Source: Cuneatibacter caecimuris (GTDB lineage Bacteria > Bacillota > Clostridia > Lachnospirales > Lachnospiraceae). From it: DNA of 64,000 bases. Every line of letters starts with the position of its first letter. Within the stretch, counting starts at the first letter, position 1. The position numbers and the translations under genes are program-made. Under the pieces are notes generated by a model. The model saw nothing but the letters and a program-made list of their open reading frames with translations. It had not been told where the DNA came from and made no database searches. Positions 8,387 to 18,300 of this stretch are shown here, piece by piece. The stretch covers positions 1-64,000 of the forward strand of contig NZ_SGXF01000002.1 in NCBI RefSeq assembly GCF_004216775.1. The letters are read 5' to 3'.

Positions 8387-9211
8387 ATGTGTACAAGTTT
8401 TGCAGTATACCATAAAAAAGGAGCTGTTTATGGTATGAATTTCGATACTGATGAAATTGATTTAAAACTAAAGGTCGATTGTTATCAGGGTAAAAACTTT
8501 TTTTACTTTTCAGCTTTAATAGAAAACAAATACAGGGATATCGCAGGATTTAATAGCGAAGGTCTTTTTATCTGTACGCAAGCGGTAGAATATGGTCCAG
8601 GTTTTAAGCCTGGTTGCGATGCAAATGATTGGTCTGCCTTTGATATTCTTGATGAGGTGTTAAAGAAAGCAAGAAAATCTTCGGAATTTTTTGAAATTCT
8701 TAATCAAAGAGTAATCTCCTATCCCAGAAATCCATTATACCCAGATTTAGGACTGCATACTATGATTGCAGACAAAACGGGCGATGCATTTATCCTGGAA
8801 GAAGGAAATGGTACAAATATTATAAGTCCTATTTCTGATGATTTTATTGTCATGACAAATTTTGCAAACGGGAAATTTAAAGAAACAAATTATAATAAAG
8901 TATATGGGGTCGGTGCCGACAGATATATTTGTGCTTATGAATATTTACATAATAATATTCACAGCTTTGACAGAAACAAAGCCTTTGAGGTTTTGAGGCA
9001 AACCAGTCAGAAGAATACTCTGTGTACAATTGTATTTGAACCATTAAAAAATGATATTTATATTAGTTTCAAAAAAGATCTTGAAAAAATATGGAAAATA
9101 TCCATTGCTGAAAATACAATACAATCTACGGATGGATTTTTGAGCAATAATAAAATTCAATTTACAAATGGAGAGATGCTTGTACAGGATCTTGTTTGCT
9201 TATATAAATAA
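8387..9211 (+). CDS. Ntn-hydrolase of the choloylglycine hydrolase / acyltransferase type
   Basis: The protein has 274 aa. It begins MCTSFAVY, so removal of Met exposes Cys2, the catalytic nucleophile of the family. 'YGMNFD' at about residues 15-20 corresponds to the GRNxD motif, but the Arg that helps bind substrate in bile-salt hydrolases is Met here. 'DIAGFNSEGLFICTQAVEYG' and 'HTMIADKTGDAFILEEGN' match the fold. The family hydrolyses linear amide bonds (bile salts, penicillin V, acyl-homoserine lactones) or transfers acyl groups (C45 type). It is the only plus-strand chromosomal gene in the left 40 kb and is more AT-rich than its neighbours, so horizontal origin is plausible. The substrate is not predictable. 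Confidence 0.75.
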   Translation: MCTSFAVYHKKGAVYGMNFDTDEIDLKLKVDCYQGKNFFYFSALIENKYRDIAGFNSEGLFICTQAVEYGPGFKPGCDANDWSAFDILDEVLKKARKSSEFFEILNQRVISYPRNPLYPDLGLHTMIADKTGDAFILEEGNGTNIISPISDDFIVMTNFANGKFKETNYNKVYGVGADRYICAYEYLHNNIHSFDRNKAFEVLRQTSQKNTLCTIVFEPLKNDIYISFKKDLEKIWKISIAENTIQSTDGFLSNNKIQFTNGEMLVQDLVCLYK

Positions 9212-9325
9212 AACTATTTCGTGAAGCTTTGAGAGATGAGGATGTGAACAAAGCTGCATACTCTCTGTAGCTGGGGTGCAATTTCACTGATCTTTAAGTA
9301 TTCCACAGCGAGTGTGTGAAACTTT

Positions 9326-10798
9326 GGACCTGTTGACAAACTAAAGAAAAATGGCTTTCTGTATGGTATACTTATTATACCAATTGCAGGAGGCCATTTT
9401 TATGATGGGAAAACAAAGCGGACAAATCCAGATGGTAATCCTTGACATAGATTCTATGATTCCAGAGAATCATCTTCTGAGACGGATTAAAAACTGTGTA
9501 AATTTTGATTTCATATACGAAAAGGCGGCTCCCTATTATTCTCATGTTGGCAGAAAATCGATTGATCCCGTTGTTCTGATAAAAATGCTTCTGATTGGTT
9601 ATCTTTATGGGATCAAATCAGAACGGAGGCTTGAGGAAGAAGTATCTCTTAACCTTGCTTACCGCTGGTTTTGCGGAATTGATCTGATGGATAAAGTACC
9701 GGACCATTCAACATTTAGCCAGAATAGAAGAAGGCGTTTTCAGGAGGCCGACATATTCCGGGAAATTTTTAATGAGATCGTACTGAAGTGTATAGAGTTT
9801 GGGATCGTATCGGGTGAAACTGGTGTTGCGGATGGTTCATTCCTTCCGTCCAATGTATCCTGGGACAGTCGCTATGAGGCGGTTGAAACAGTCCAACAAT
9901 CCACTGTAAAATATATGGAAGAACTGGAAGCAGAGATTTCATCCATGCCTGGATATAAAGAACCGGAAAATGTAAAAAGAGAAAAAGAGTCTTTAAAAAG
10001 CCGGACAGATCCAGAGTGTGGTTATATCTATCAGGCTCGTAAAAAGGGACTGGGTTATCTGACGGAGGTGACAGTGGATACCAGTCATGGAATTATTACC
10101 GGTGTGGATTGCTACCCTGCTAACCGGAGGGAAAGTGATATTATCCTGGAACATTTAAAAGGACAGCCTTGTAAATATCAGGAAATTGGATTAGATGGCG
10201 GATATGATATAGGAGCAGTACACAGAGGACTGGAGTTATTAGGGGTTCAAGGTTATACAGCTATCCGTGAATATTAGAACAATGCAATGAAAAAAGGGAT
10301 TTTGTTATGAGGAAGAAACAGATCGCTTTGTATGTAGACAGGGAGAATATTTAGCATTTCAGAAATTAATTTATAAAAAGTCAACACAGAATTATTACCG
10401 TTTATATAGCCGTTCAAAGAAACAATGTAAAAACTGTCCGGATTTTTCCGCTTGTGCTACAGATCTCGGTACAGTCAGAATCAATGCAAGTGCTTATTAT
10501 CCCTCTTTTTATCAAAACAGCAAGAAAGTGGGGACCAGTGATTATTTGAGGGCCATGCGTCTTAGGAAGATATGGGCAGAAGGAACATTCTCAGTTTTAA
10601 AAAGAGAACATAAATTGAATAAAATCCAGAAAAGAGGCCTTCAGAAAGCGACAGAAGAATGCCTCTTATCAGCAACGGCATTAAATCTAAAACGGCTGGT
10701 AAAAGCAGTTTGAATAACTGAATTTACCAGCCGTTTTATGATATTTCAAAAAGACATGTAGAAATAAACGCTGAAAAAGTGAGTTTGTCAACAGGTCC
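9326..10798 (+). mobile_element. Decayed IS1182-like insertion sequence
   Basis: Terminal inverted repeats GGACCTGTTGACAAACT (9326-9342) and AGTTTGTCAACAGGTCC (10782-10798) are perfect over 17 bp and bound a 1473-bp element with one transposase-like gene. Length and transposase type fit the IS1182 family. I could not define a target duplication. The transposase frame is broken, so the element can only move if helped in trans. Confidence 0.88.
9402..10713 (+). pseudogene. IS1182-like transposase, interrupted by a stop codon and a frameshift
   Basis: The first part (9402-10277) starts at an ATG after AGGAGG and reads 'MIPENHLLRRIKNCVNFDF', 'LLIGYLYGIKSERRLEEEV', 'RWFCGIDLMDKVPDHSTFSQ', the N-terminal and DDE-core pattern of IS1182 transposases. 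It stops at TAG (10275-10277), where the family has Gln in 'REYQNNA'. The next part continues one base out of frame from about 10291 ('KKGFCYEEETDRFVC', 'CKNCPDFSACAT') to the conserved end 'LRKIWAEGTFSVLKREHKLN' at 10713. The shift fits one extra A in the run at 10289-10295. Two independent lesions argue for true decay. Confidence 0.85.
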
Positions 10799-10891
10799 TT
10801 TTTTTCATAGTCTCGTTAGCGACAACTTACACACTTTACTAAATCCATTGCTCACGAAGCAATTTGCTCTACTCCCCGAGAAATAGGCGCA

Positions 10892-11218
10892 TTACCAGTC
10901 TCTCTCCCGTATTGCTGTTTCCATATCAATATCAATACAGAACCAGTCCAAAATATACCCGATTGTAACCCCGATACTATCCCTTGCTACGGTTTCGATT
11001 TCGCTGTTATTTTCATCAAATTCTTCTTGCAGATCATTGATTGCAAGTGTCATTTCATCAAGTTTGCTTTGTATAGTCTCTTTATTTGTTTCTCCGCTTT
11101 CCAGCAATTTAATCACTGGTACAATCAACGTTTTTACTTTTTCAACCAAAAATTTGGGATAGTAATCATCATGAATCATGTCCTCTAGCAGAACATAATT
11201 TTCATTAAATTTTTTCAT
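10892..11218 (-). CDS. DUF5713-like family protein
   Basis: The protein has 108 aa, soluble and acidic. 'LLEDMIHDDYYPKFLVEKVKTL' near the N-terminus and 'DSIGVTIGYILDWFCIDID' near the C-terminus resemble the small DUF5713 family, often found among immunity-type genes; the name is from memory. The start ATG follows AAGGAGAAAACT. It lies between an IS remnant and an IS1182-like element beside the Rhs locus, so it may be a displaced immunity gene. That role is inference. Confidence 0.65.
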   Translation of the reverse strand: MKKFNENYVLLEDMIHDDYYPKFLVEKVKTLIVPVIKLLESGETNKETIQSKLDEMTLAINDLQEEFDENNSEIETVARDSIGVTIGYILDWFCIDIDMETAIRERDW

Positions 11219-11444
11219 AGTTTTCTCCTTCGAAAGATGCTTCCTTCATATTCCGTTCATAAACATTCTCTTTAATTGTTTGATTTAACATTCCGTTTTT
11301 TTATTCTACCATAATTCTAAGAACTTGAAATGATCTTCTTTGCCATAGGCTTACTCCCTTGAATGAAATTCCAATTTCCACCCACTAATCGTCTTCTATT
11401 CTCCTAAACTTACGTCCTGATAAGCGGATATTACCCTTTCAATA

Positions 11445-11588
11445 TTATATATAAATTTCTTTTGATATTGTTGTTTTGTCCTTTCCGAGCAGCTCTGCAA
11501 TACGGGTCAATGTATAACCATGGTTCAGACCTTCCTCTATGTCGTATCGGTTCTGTAAAGGCAAGTGTTTTTGATATCTGGAATCCAT
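11445..11588 (-). pseudogene. IS30-family transposase N-terminal remnant
   Basis: A 47-codon minus-strand frame reads MDSRYQKHLPLQNRYDIEEG and 'LTRIAELLGKDKTTISKEI', the helix-turn-helix start of IS30-family transposases, then ends at TAA. The rest of the transposase is missing. The rest of 11219-11833 is AT-rich and holds no other gene I can support. Confidence 0.75.
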
Positions 11589-11833
11589 AAGTTTCCTCCT
11601 GATCCGCAGGCAGATATCTTATTATCGTTATACACCTTATGCAGGACTAATTTCCACTTTTCTGCAAAGGTTACTTCGACTAAACCGCCTTAAGTGGACA
11701 TTTTCTTTTCATTTAAGGAAGTTTTTAATAATATACACTTCTGAAGAGGAAGCAGAATTTACTTTTGTATACAGAATTTAAAATTTGAATTCAGCGAATA
11801 GAATTGGTTAAACGTTGATTTTCGACAGCATTT

Positions 11834-12301
11834 TTATAGAACCTCATCATACAAATCCTTAGCATTTTCAGCACGTTTTTTTACATAATCATCTTTATCC
11901 AACATCAATTCATCTAGCCATCTAATTGCATTATCGGGCTTCCTATGTAATATAATCTCAGCCACTTGCCACCTAGCTTCATGTTGAATATGATTTACAC
12001 CTTTTTCTATAATTTTTAGACAAAATTCATCATTAGCATTTTCTACTATATCATCTAATACATTTTCTGATTCGTTATCTAACGCCATTACAGTTAAAAT
12101 GTCATCAATGATATCTTCGTCATCAGTTCCTTGACTAATATAATATTTAATATTTTTAATAAGTTCTTCCCATTTAGGAAACATAAATTCTCCCGGATCA
12201 AACTGCATATTCATTTGAGCATATTCTTCCTTGGTATAGCCAAACCAATTCCAAAATTCTTCTAATAGCATATGTAATCGCATTTTATCATTTTTTTTCA
12301 T
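11834..12301 (-). CDS. Hypothetical protein, putative immunity protein of the orphan Rhs tip
   Basis: The protein has 155 aa, acidic and soluble. The N-terminus has 'FWNWFGYTKEEYAQMNM', and the C-terminal half looks like HEAT-type helices ('VNHIQHEARWQVAEIILHRK', 'AIRWLDELMLDKDDYVKKRA'). It is the first gene downstream of the orphan Rhs tip on the same strand, 270 bases away, the usual place for a cognate immunity gene in polymorphic-toxin loci. The sequence is much more AT-rich than the Rhs core, typical of exchanged toxin/immunity cassettes. The role is inferred from position only. Confidence 0.6.
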   Translation of the reverse strand: MKKNDKMRLHMLLEEFWNWFGYTKEEYAQMNMQFDPGEFMFPKWEELIKNIKYYISQGTDDEDIIDDILTVMALDNESENVLDDIVENANDEFCLKIIEKGVNHIQHEARWQVAEIILHRKPDNAIRWLDELMLDKDDYVKKRAENAKDLYDEVL

Positions 12302-12442
12302 AATTCTCTCTTTTCTTCTTTTTTCAAAACTATATCATAAATTTCAATTTATATAATAGAACAAATCTATTAGTAACTTTTTACAACTCGTTTCTTTTTA
12401 TGGATAAAAACCATTTTTTATCTTTTGATAGTTTTTGAACAT

Positions 12443-12471
12443 TGAGGCGTTAATAAATTTTTAACGCCTCA
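12443..12471. terminator. Strong hairpin between the Rhs tip and the downstream gene
   Basis: TGAGGCGTTAA (12443-12453) and TTAACGCCTCA (12461-12471) form a perfect 11-bp stem. No T-run follows on the minus strand, so it may act as a weak terminator or processing site. The rest of 12302-12571 is AT-rich with no gene seen. Confidence 0.5.
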
Positions 12472-12571
12472 GTTAAAAATATATTTTATAATTCAGTAAA
12501 ATTCAAGAAAAAATCATCGGTACCTAAAAGAATAAATGTAAGTTAAGGAATTACTGTTATGTACCAAGATT

Positions 12572-14575
12572 TTATAATCTAAACTTCCATGGATATCCAT
12601 GAAGTCTTCCTTTTCCTTTATGAACCCTTATTACCCTTCCATCAGAAGCGACTCCAATGCGTATACTTCCATCTGCCCTATCTGGAATACCATTATTCCA
12701 TGCTTCTTGAGTTTGTTTTACTCCCGTCTCCCCTTCATTCCACTGAGACTTCCCTTTATCATTATTAGGATGGCCTGGAACATGTTTTCCCTGTTGTCCC
12801 GCACTCACTGGAGGTGCATCAGGAATTTCTGATACGTCCCCCTGATGTGGTAAATTACTTGTATTTTTCTTCTTAGTTGAGCATATAATAGCGCCAATCC
12901 CAAGTACCCCAGCTCCAATGATATATACGGCATCTCCTATCGGCAGTGGCCCATCCGCACCACTAAGCCACCACATACTACCGGTCCACCATTCAAAAAC
13001 AAGAGCTGCATCTTCTCCGTTCCAATCTAAATATATAGTTGGTTTGTTGTCGCAGTAGGCAAACAGATTTTTCTCTGTTACCTCCATCGGGCTTGCCGTC
13101 AGCACCGAGCTCGTATCCGCACTGATAAACCGCCCCACCACCGGATCATAGTACCGGCTCTGCAGATAATACAGCCCGCTCTCCTGGTCGTAGTAGTACC
13201 CTCTATAACGGAACGGGTTCGCCACTCCCACACTCCACTTCAGCTCTCCCGTGGTCGGCAGCACCTTCCCCCAGGCGTTATACTGATAGCTTACCACCTG
13301 CTTCCCTGTCCTGTCAATGATTCCGATGATATCCAGCTGCGCATTCCTGATGTAGTAATACCTCGTCCCGTTATACTCCAGGCCCATCAGGCTGCTGTTC
13401 TCATCATACAGGAAGTCCAGACGTTCCTTCCCCTTCTTCATGCTCAGGATCTGGCTCCCGTTCAGCACATACTCCGTCTTTTCTCCTCCCACGGTCTTGC
13501 TGGTTCGGTTCCCGTCCACATCGTAGGTATAGGATACTTCCCCTTCCCCTCCCTGGATTCCCGACAGCCGTTTTCCTGCCTCCCAGGTGAAGGTCCTTCC
13601 CCCCGTCCACTTTGTGGCGTTTCCGCTCCCGTCATAAGTAATCGGCGCCCCGTTGTAGGAGGTCAGCAGGTCCTTCCACCCGCTGTTCTGATACCCGTAG
13701 CTGTCGGTGGATACGGGCGTCTTCCCTTCCAGGCTTCCTGTGGTGTAGGCGTAGTGCTTCTTTGTCAGGATGTTCCCGCCGGTGTCATAGGCATAGGTCA
13801 CGGTCTCATTCTTTCTCACGTCGTTTTCACGCACCAGCTGGTTCTGGCCGTCATAGGCGTAAGACTGGATCAGCGTCCCGTTCTCACGGATCTCCGTGAT
13901 GTTGTTCATGGCGTCATACTGGTATTCCAGGCTGCTGCTCCCATTGGTCATCTTCTCCGGCAGGATCGTGGTATTCCCCGAAGGGCCCGCCTTGTACTCC
14001 CAGGTGGTCTGATACCCGCCCGCATCCTGGTAGGTCTGGGATATGCGCCTCTGCAGGCCGTCCGTACCATAGGACAGCACTGCGGTACCGTTCACACGGA
14101 TCTCTTTGATCTGGCTCTTGTTGTTCTTTTCTGTCCCGTACACATACTGGGTCTTCAGGCTCTTCCCGTCCGCCACAGTGGTCAGGGAATCCATCCGGTT
14201 CACTCCATCATAGGTGATCCGCAGCTCTGCCTGGCCGCCCAGGCCGGTCAGACGGCCTAACGTATCATAGTGGTACTGGATCCCTTCCGGGCACTCCGGC
14301 GTGATCTGGCGGTACAGCCTCCCTTCCCCGTCATAGATGTTGGTGCAGACAGTCTTGTCCCCGATCTTTACGGATTTCAGCCGCTCATACTGGTCATACT
14401 GATAGCTCACCTTCTGGCCGTTCCCATAGGTGGTCTGGGACAGCTCCCCGTTGTTTGTCAGGTACTGGTGGGTGAGCAGGGTCTGCCCTCCCGCAGAGAT
14501 GCTGATGCTGTTTCCAAAGCTGTCATAATTCAGAAAGCGATACCCCTGACCGAGATATCGCTTCCGAACTAAGTA
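12572..14575 (-). CDS. Orphan Rhs C-terminal tip with a toxin-like tail (no start codon)
   Basis: The open frame runs from just after a TAG at 14576-14578 to 12572; it has no ATG/RBS, and the first GTG is at 14410. It starts inside an Rhs core ('NYDSFGNSISISAGGQTLLT') and covers YD repeats up to the core end 'YYYDQESGLYYLQSRYYDPVVGRFISADT'. Past 'NKPTIYLDWNGED' the tail changes completely: a membrane-like stretch, then a C-terminal domain with 'QGKHVPGHPNNDKGKS' and a final 'GRLHGYPWKF'. The QGKHxPGHxN pattern is reminiscent of polymorphic toxin type 50, which is uncertain. It parallels the C-terminal part of the big Rhs gene at 16000-17400, so it looks like a displaced tip that could be recombined onto the full-length gene. 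Confidence 0.75.
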   Translation of the reverse strand, partial: YLVRKRYLGQGYRFLNYDSFGNSISISAGGQTLLTHQYLTNNGELSQTTYGNGQKVSYQYDQYERLKSVKIGDKTVCTNIYDGEGRLYRQITPECPEGIQYHYDTLGRLTGLGGQAELRITYDGVNRMDSLTTVADGKSLKTQYVYGTEKNNKSQIKEIRVNGTAVLSYGTDGLQRRISQTYQDAGGYQTTWEYKAGPSGNTTILPEKMTNGSSSLEYQYDAMNNITEIRENGTLIQSYAYDGQNQLVRENDVRKNETVTYAYDTGGNILTKKHYAYTTGSLEGKTPVSTDSYGYQNSGWKDLLTSYNGAPITYDGSGNATKWTGGRTFTWEAGKRLSGIQGGEGEVSYTYDVDGNRTSKTVGGEKTEYVLNGSQILSMKKGKERLDFLYDENSSLMGLEYNGTRYYYIRNAQLDIIGIIDRTGKQVVSYQYNAWGKVLPTTGELKWSVGVANPFRYRGYYYDQESGLYYLQSRYYDPVVGRFISADTSSVLTASPMEVTEKNLFAYCDNKPTIYLDWNGEDAALVFEWWTGSMWWLSGADGPLPIGDAVYIIGAGVLGIGAIICSTKKKNTSNLPHQGDVSEIPDAPPVSAGQQGKHVPGHPNNDKGKSQWNEGETGVKQTQEAWNNGIPDRADGSIRIGVASDGRVIRVHKGKGRLHGYPWKFRL
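14235..14420 (-). repeat. Segment duplicated between the orphan tip and the main Rhs gene
   Basis: The DNA around 14245-14350 is almost identical to that around 17110-17215 (both encode 'VCTNIYDGEGRLYRQITPEC' and the next residues), with only scattered third-base changes. The two Rhs copies stay alignable across 12990-14560 and 15900-17400. Such tracts are the natural substrate for tip exchange by homologous recombination. Confidence 0.8.
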
Positions 14576-14625
14576 CTATAACGTATATTTCGTATGTTCA
14601 AAGATCTTTTCTCTTATATGTTTTT

Positions 14626-15186
14626 TTATAATGTAACCTCCTTTACACAATTAATCATCCTTGGCTCATAATACCTCAGGCATCTTATGGTTTCTTCGTT
14701 TTTAGGAATACAGATCACACGGCGCTTTCGGTTATTTTGGATTGCTTGATCTTTTTCATCATAGATATGATTATTATATTTAGGGTCAATAGACAATACA
14801 AAAAACTTTGCTTCACGATACTTCCACCTATTCCATACATGAACTAACAATGTGCTTTCTTTCAATAATTTTATTTCTTCCCATTTGAATTTTTTTTTGA
14901 TAAATGGTAATTTACAATCCAGCCTAACTCCGTATTCTTCTAATATATAAATTGAATAGTATTCTAAACTAAAAAGACTTAAAAGAAAAAAGAGTAGTAT
15001 ATACGTTATAGCAAATATCATTGCATCTTTAATTGAACCTCCATTCATCAATCCCTCTATGATTATCCAAATAAAAACACCACCCATAAGGCACATTAGT
15101 ATCATTGCAGTCTTTTGTACTTTTAATTTTTCTTCTCCATACACAGGTCCATATGTGTATTTTTCACTTTTCTGTTTAAAATTCAT
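14626..15186 (-). CDS. Membrane protein, putative immunity protein of the main Rhs toxin
   Basis: The protein has 186 aa. Two hydrophobic segments lie at about residues 25-46 (TAMILMCLMGGVFIWIIIEG) and 55-75 (AMIFAITYILLFFLLSLFSL). They are followed by a soluble domain with 'GVRLDCKLPFIKKKFKWEEI', which resembles a bacterial PH-like beta domain. It is AT-rich and lies 127 bases downstream of the large Rhs gene, the expected place for its immunity gene. A membrane immunity protein would suit the hydrophobic, Gly-rich tail of that Rhs protein. GAGGAGGGAA precedes the ATG by about 11 bases. The role is inferred from context. Confidence 0.6.
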   Translation of the reverse strand: MNFKQKSEKYTYGPVYGEEKLKVQKTAMILMCLMGGVFIWIIIEGLMNGGSIKDAMIFAITYILLFFLLSLFSLEYYSIYILEEYGVRLDCKLPFIKKKFKWEEIKLLKESTLLVHVWNRWKYREAKFFVLSIDPKYNNHIYDEKDQAIQNNRKRRVICIPKNEETIRCLRYYEPRMINCVKEVTL

Positions 15187-15232
15187 AGATGTTAATCTTC
15201 CCTCCTCGCAAATCCATATTTATAAAAGACTT

Positions 15233-15265
15233 GGAAGTGATATCCCCGGCAAGAATATCACTTCC
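15233..15265 (-). terminator. Hairpin between the Rhs gene and the putative immunity gene
   Basis: On the minus strand GGAAGTGATAT and ATATCACTTCC make an 11-bp stem, followed by AAGTCTTTTAT. It could attenuate transcription from the long Rhs gene into the immunity gene. Confidence 0.5.
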
Positions 15266-15313
15266 CAACCGCGTACTATAATTTATATCTTTTTACAACA
15301 AATATCTTCTTTT

Positions 15314-18300
15314 TTACCAGATATATGCCACCATTCCTCCCTTCTTCACTATTCCATTTTTGTGATAACTGGCTCTTAGCAAATTATTAGCAGCTTCTGC
15401 AAATGAAACATACTCAGCCGCAGCATTTCCATTGCCACTAGATGGCGATGTGTCTCTAATAGAAGCTTGTGCCTCAGGCGTAAAATACATTGCAGTTTGC
15501 CCAACATCAATTGTGCCATCTATTACGCTTCCCGGAATTGCTCCAAGTGCTTTTGCGGCTATTCCTTCCCCTTGTAGTGCAAAAGGTAACTCTAGGCTCA
15601 TATCCATAAGAACATCTGCTGTAAATAGCGCCCAATCCATATTATCAAGATTACCATTTAGTAAATATTCATAATACAGATCAGACGTAAATGTTGCAGC
15701 ACCTCTTCCTGCAATTGGATGTCCACCAATAGTAAAAAGATATCCCACGGCACCCCCTGCACATCCTGCCTTGAACCCTTTCCAAAAATCTTGACCGCAC
15801 ATTTCTGCCGAAACTCCCATACTTACACCTGATATTGCTGAAACCAGCAAACCGGCTCCTATTATAAGACCTATTATCTGCCCATTCGGATCAGAAAAAT
15901 TTATCGGATTATTATTGCAATACACAAACAGATTTTTCTCTGTCACGTCCATCTTCCTGGCAAGGAGCACTGCCGCTGTATCCGCGCTGATGAAACGGCC
16001 GACTACAGGGTCATAATACCTTGTTTGGAGATAGTATAATCCTGTCTCCAAATCGTAGTAGTAACCCTTAAATCGAAATGGATTCGCTCTTCCTAATGTA
16101 GTCGCCAGGCTTCCGGTAACCGACAAGACTCGTCCCCAGGCATCATATGTATATTTAACCACCTGAGTCCCTGTTTTGTCAATCAATCCAATCACATCCG
16201 ACTGGGCATTTCGAATATAATAATACCTGCTTCCATTATAATCCAGACCTGTTACTTTTCCTTCTTCATCATACAGAAAGTCCATTTGTTCATTATTTTT
16301 CTTTTGCCCAAGAATCTGACTTCCTGATAGATAATAGACTGTCTTTACTCCACCAACTGTTTTACTGGTTCGATTTCCATCGACATCATAAGTGTAGGAA
16401 ATTTCCTGGCCTGCTCCTGTAACGCTGGCTAAAAATTTTCCGGAAGTCCAGGAAAAACCGATATTGCCACGCCATTTTACCGCATTTCCGCTTCCATCGT
16501 AGGATATGCTTCCTCCATTATAAGATTTCAGCAGATCTTTCCATCCATCCGTCTGATATCCATAGGTATCCTCTGACTTTAACGTTTTTCCTTCCAAACT
16601 TCCTGTCGTATACTCATAATGCTTCTTTGATAACAAATTGCCTCCGGTATCATAAGAATAGACAGTACTTACTCCGGTTCTGACATCGTTTTCCCGGATC
16701 ATCTGATTTAGGCTATCATATTCATAAGACTGGGTCAAAGTTCCATTTTCTCTCACTTCTATTACATTATTCATGGAATCATATTTATATTCCAGCTTAT
16801 CATTACCATTGATGATTCTTTCTGGAAGGACTGTTGCATTTCCACTCATTCCATCTTTATATTTCCAGCTGGATTTATACCCGCCCGCATCTGGATAGGT
16901 TCTCGATATATGACGCTGTAGTCCATCCATTTCATAAGAAAGAATCGGTATTCCATTTACTTTTATTTCTTTTAGCTGGCTTCTGTTACTGGTTTCTGCC
17001 CCATAACAGTATTGTGTTGATGTGGTTTTCCCTTCGATAATGGTTGTTACAGTATCCACCCGATTTATTTCATCATATTTAATTCTAAGTTCTATATTTC
17101 CACTAAGCCCAATCAGACGGCCTAACGTATCATAGTGGTACTGAATCCCTTCCGGACACTCCGGCGTGATCTGGCGGTACAGCCTCCCTTCCCCGTCGTA
17201 GATGTTGGTGCAGACGGTTCTGTCCCCTTGCTTTACTCTTTTTAACCGGCCATTCGGGTAATACTCATAACTCATGTTTTGACCATTTCCATAAGTTACC
17301 TTTGACAGTTCTCCATTATTCGTCAAGTACTCATTTGTCACAAGCGTCTGGCCTCCTGCTGAAACAGAAGCGGTATTTCCAAAACTGTCAAAATTTAGTT
17401 TGTAGTCAAAACCATTATGACGGACCATAGTAATGATACCCGCCGCGTCATACTGATACTCCACTACGGAATTTCCCCCGCTCCCCTGGCGGCTCACGCT
17501 GGTTAACCGGTCATTGACGCTGTTCCACCCATAGTTCGTTGTCCCTCCCGGGTCTGTCTGGCTGGTCTTTAGCCGCAGGTTCCCGTCATACCCATAGGTG
17601 ATGACCGTCCCGTCGCTGGCTGTTGTCTTCGTCAGCTGCTTCCCTGCGGCGTCATAGGCCAGGCTCCCCTGCATCTGCAGGCTCCCCCCTCCTGTGATCT
17701 TCACCTGGGTGGGGTTCCCGTACCCGTCATTGGTGAACTGGTAAACCAGCCCTTCCGAGCTTTCCGCTCTGGTCAGGTTCTTCTTCTCATCATAAGTATA
17801 GGTGAATTCCGTCCCCACCGGGTCCACCACTTTGGTCAGGTTGTCTTTCCCGTCATACTGGAACCGGCTCTGTTCCTGCGCCTCCACGGCGGAAATCAGG
17901 TTCCCCTTGCTGTCATACACATAGGTGGGCGCATCGTCTTTGCACATCTGGAACCCGTCAAAGTACGCCTTGTTGTAGTTGTTGTCGTAGAACACATACA
18001 CATCGATCCGCAGGTACTTCCGGCTGGTGGACGCATTCTGGTCGTCGGTATTGATGATCCCGCTGACATACTGCCATCCGTCCACATAGTAGTTGTAATC
18101 CAGTTCCACCCACTTGGGATCTCCGGAATCATACAATACCGCGGCCGCCAGGCTCACCCGGGTATCCGGGATCGCATCCAGCTTCGCCCAGCCGCTTAAG
18201 GTATACACATCCCCCTCCCGGCCGCTCACCTTCACCTGCTGGCACAGATGTTTGCTCTGCGCCGGGTCTCCGGTCATGGTATAGCTCTGGCTCCCTTCCC

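Noticed and set aside
14250-17290. The Rhs duplication as an assembly artefact
   Set aside because: The two copies differ at many third positions and have different tails, so they are real paralogues.
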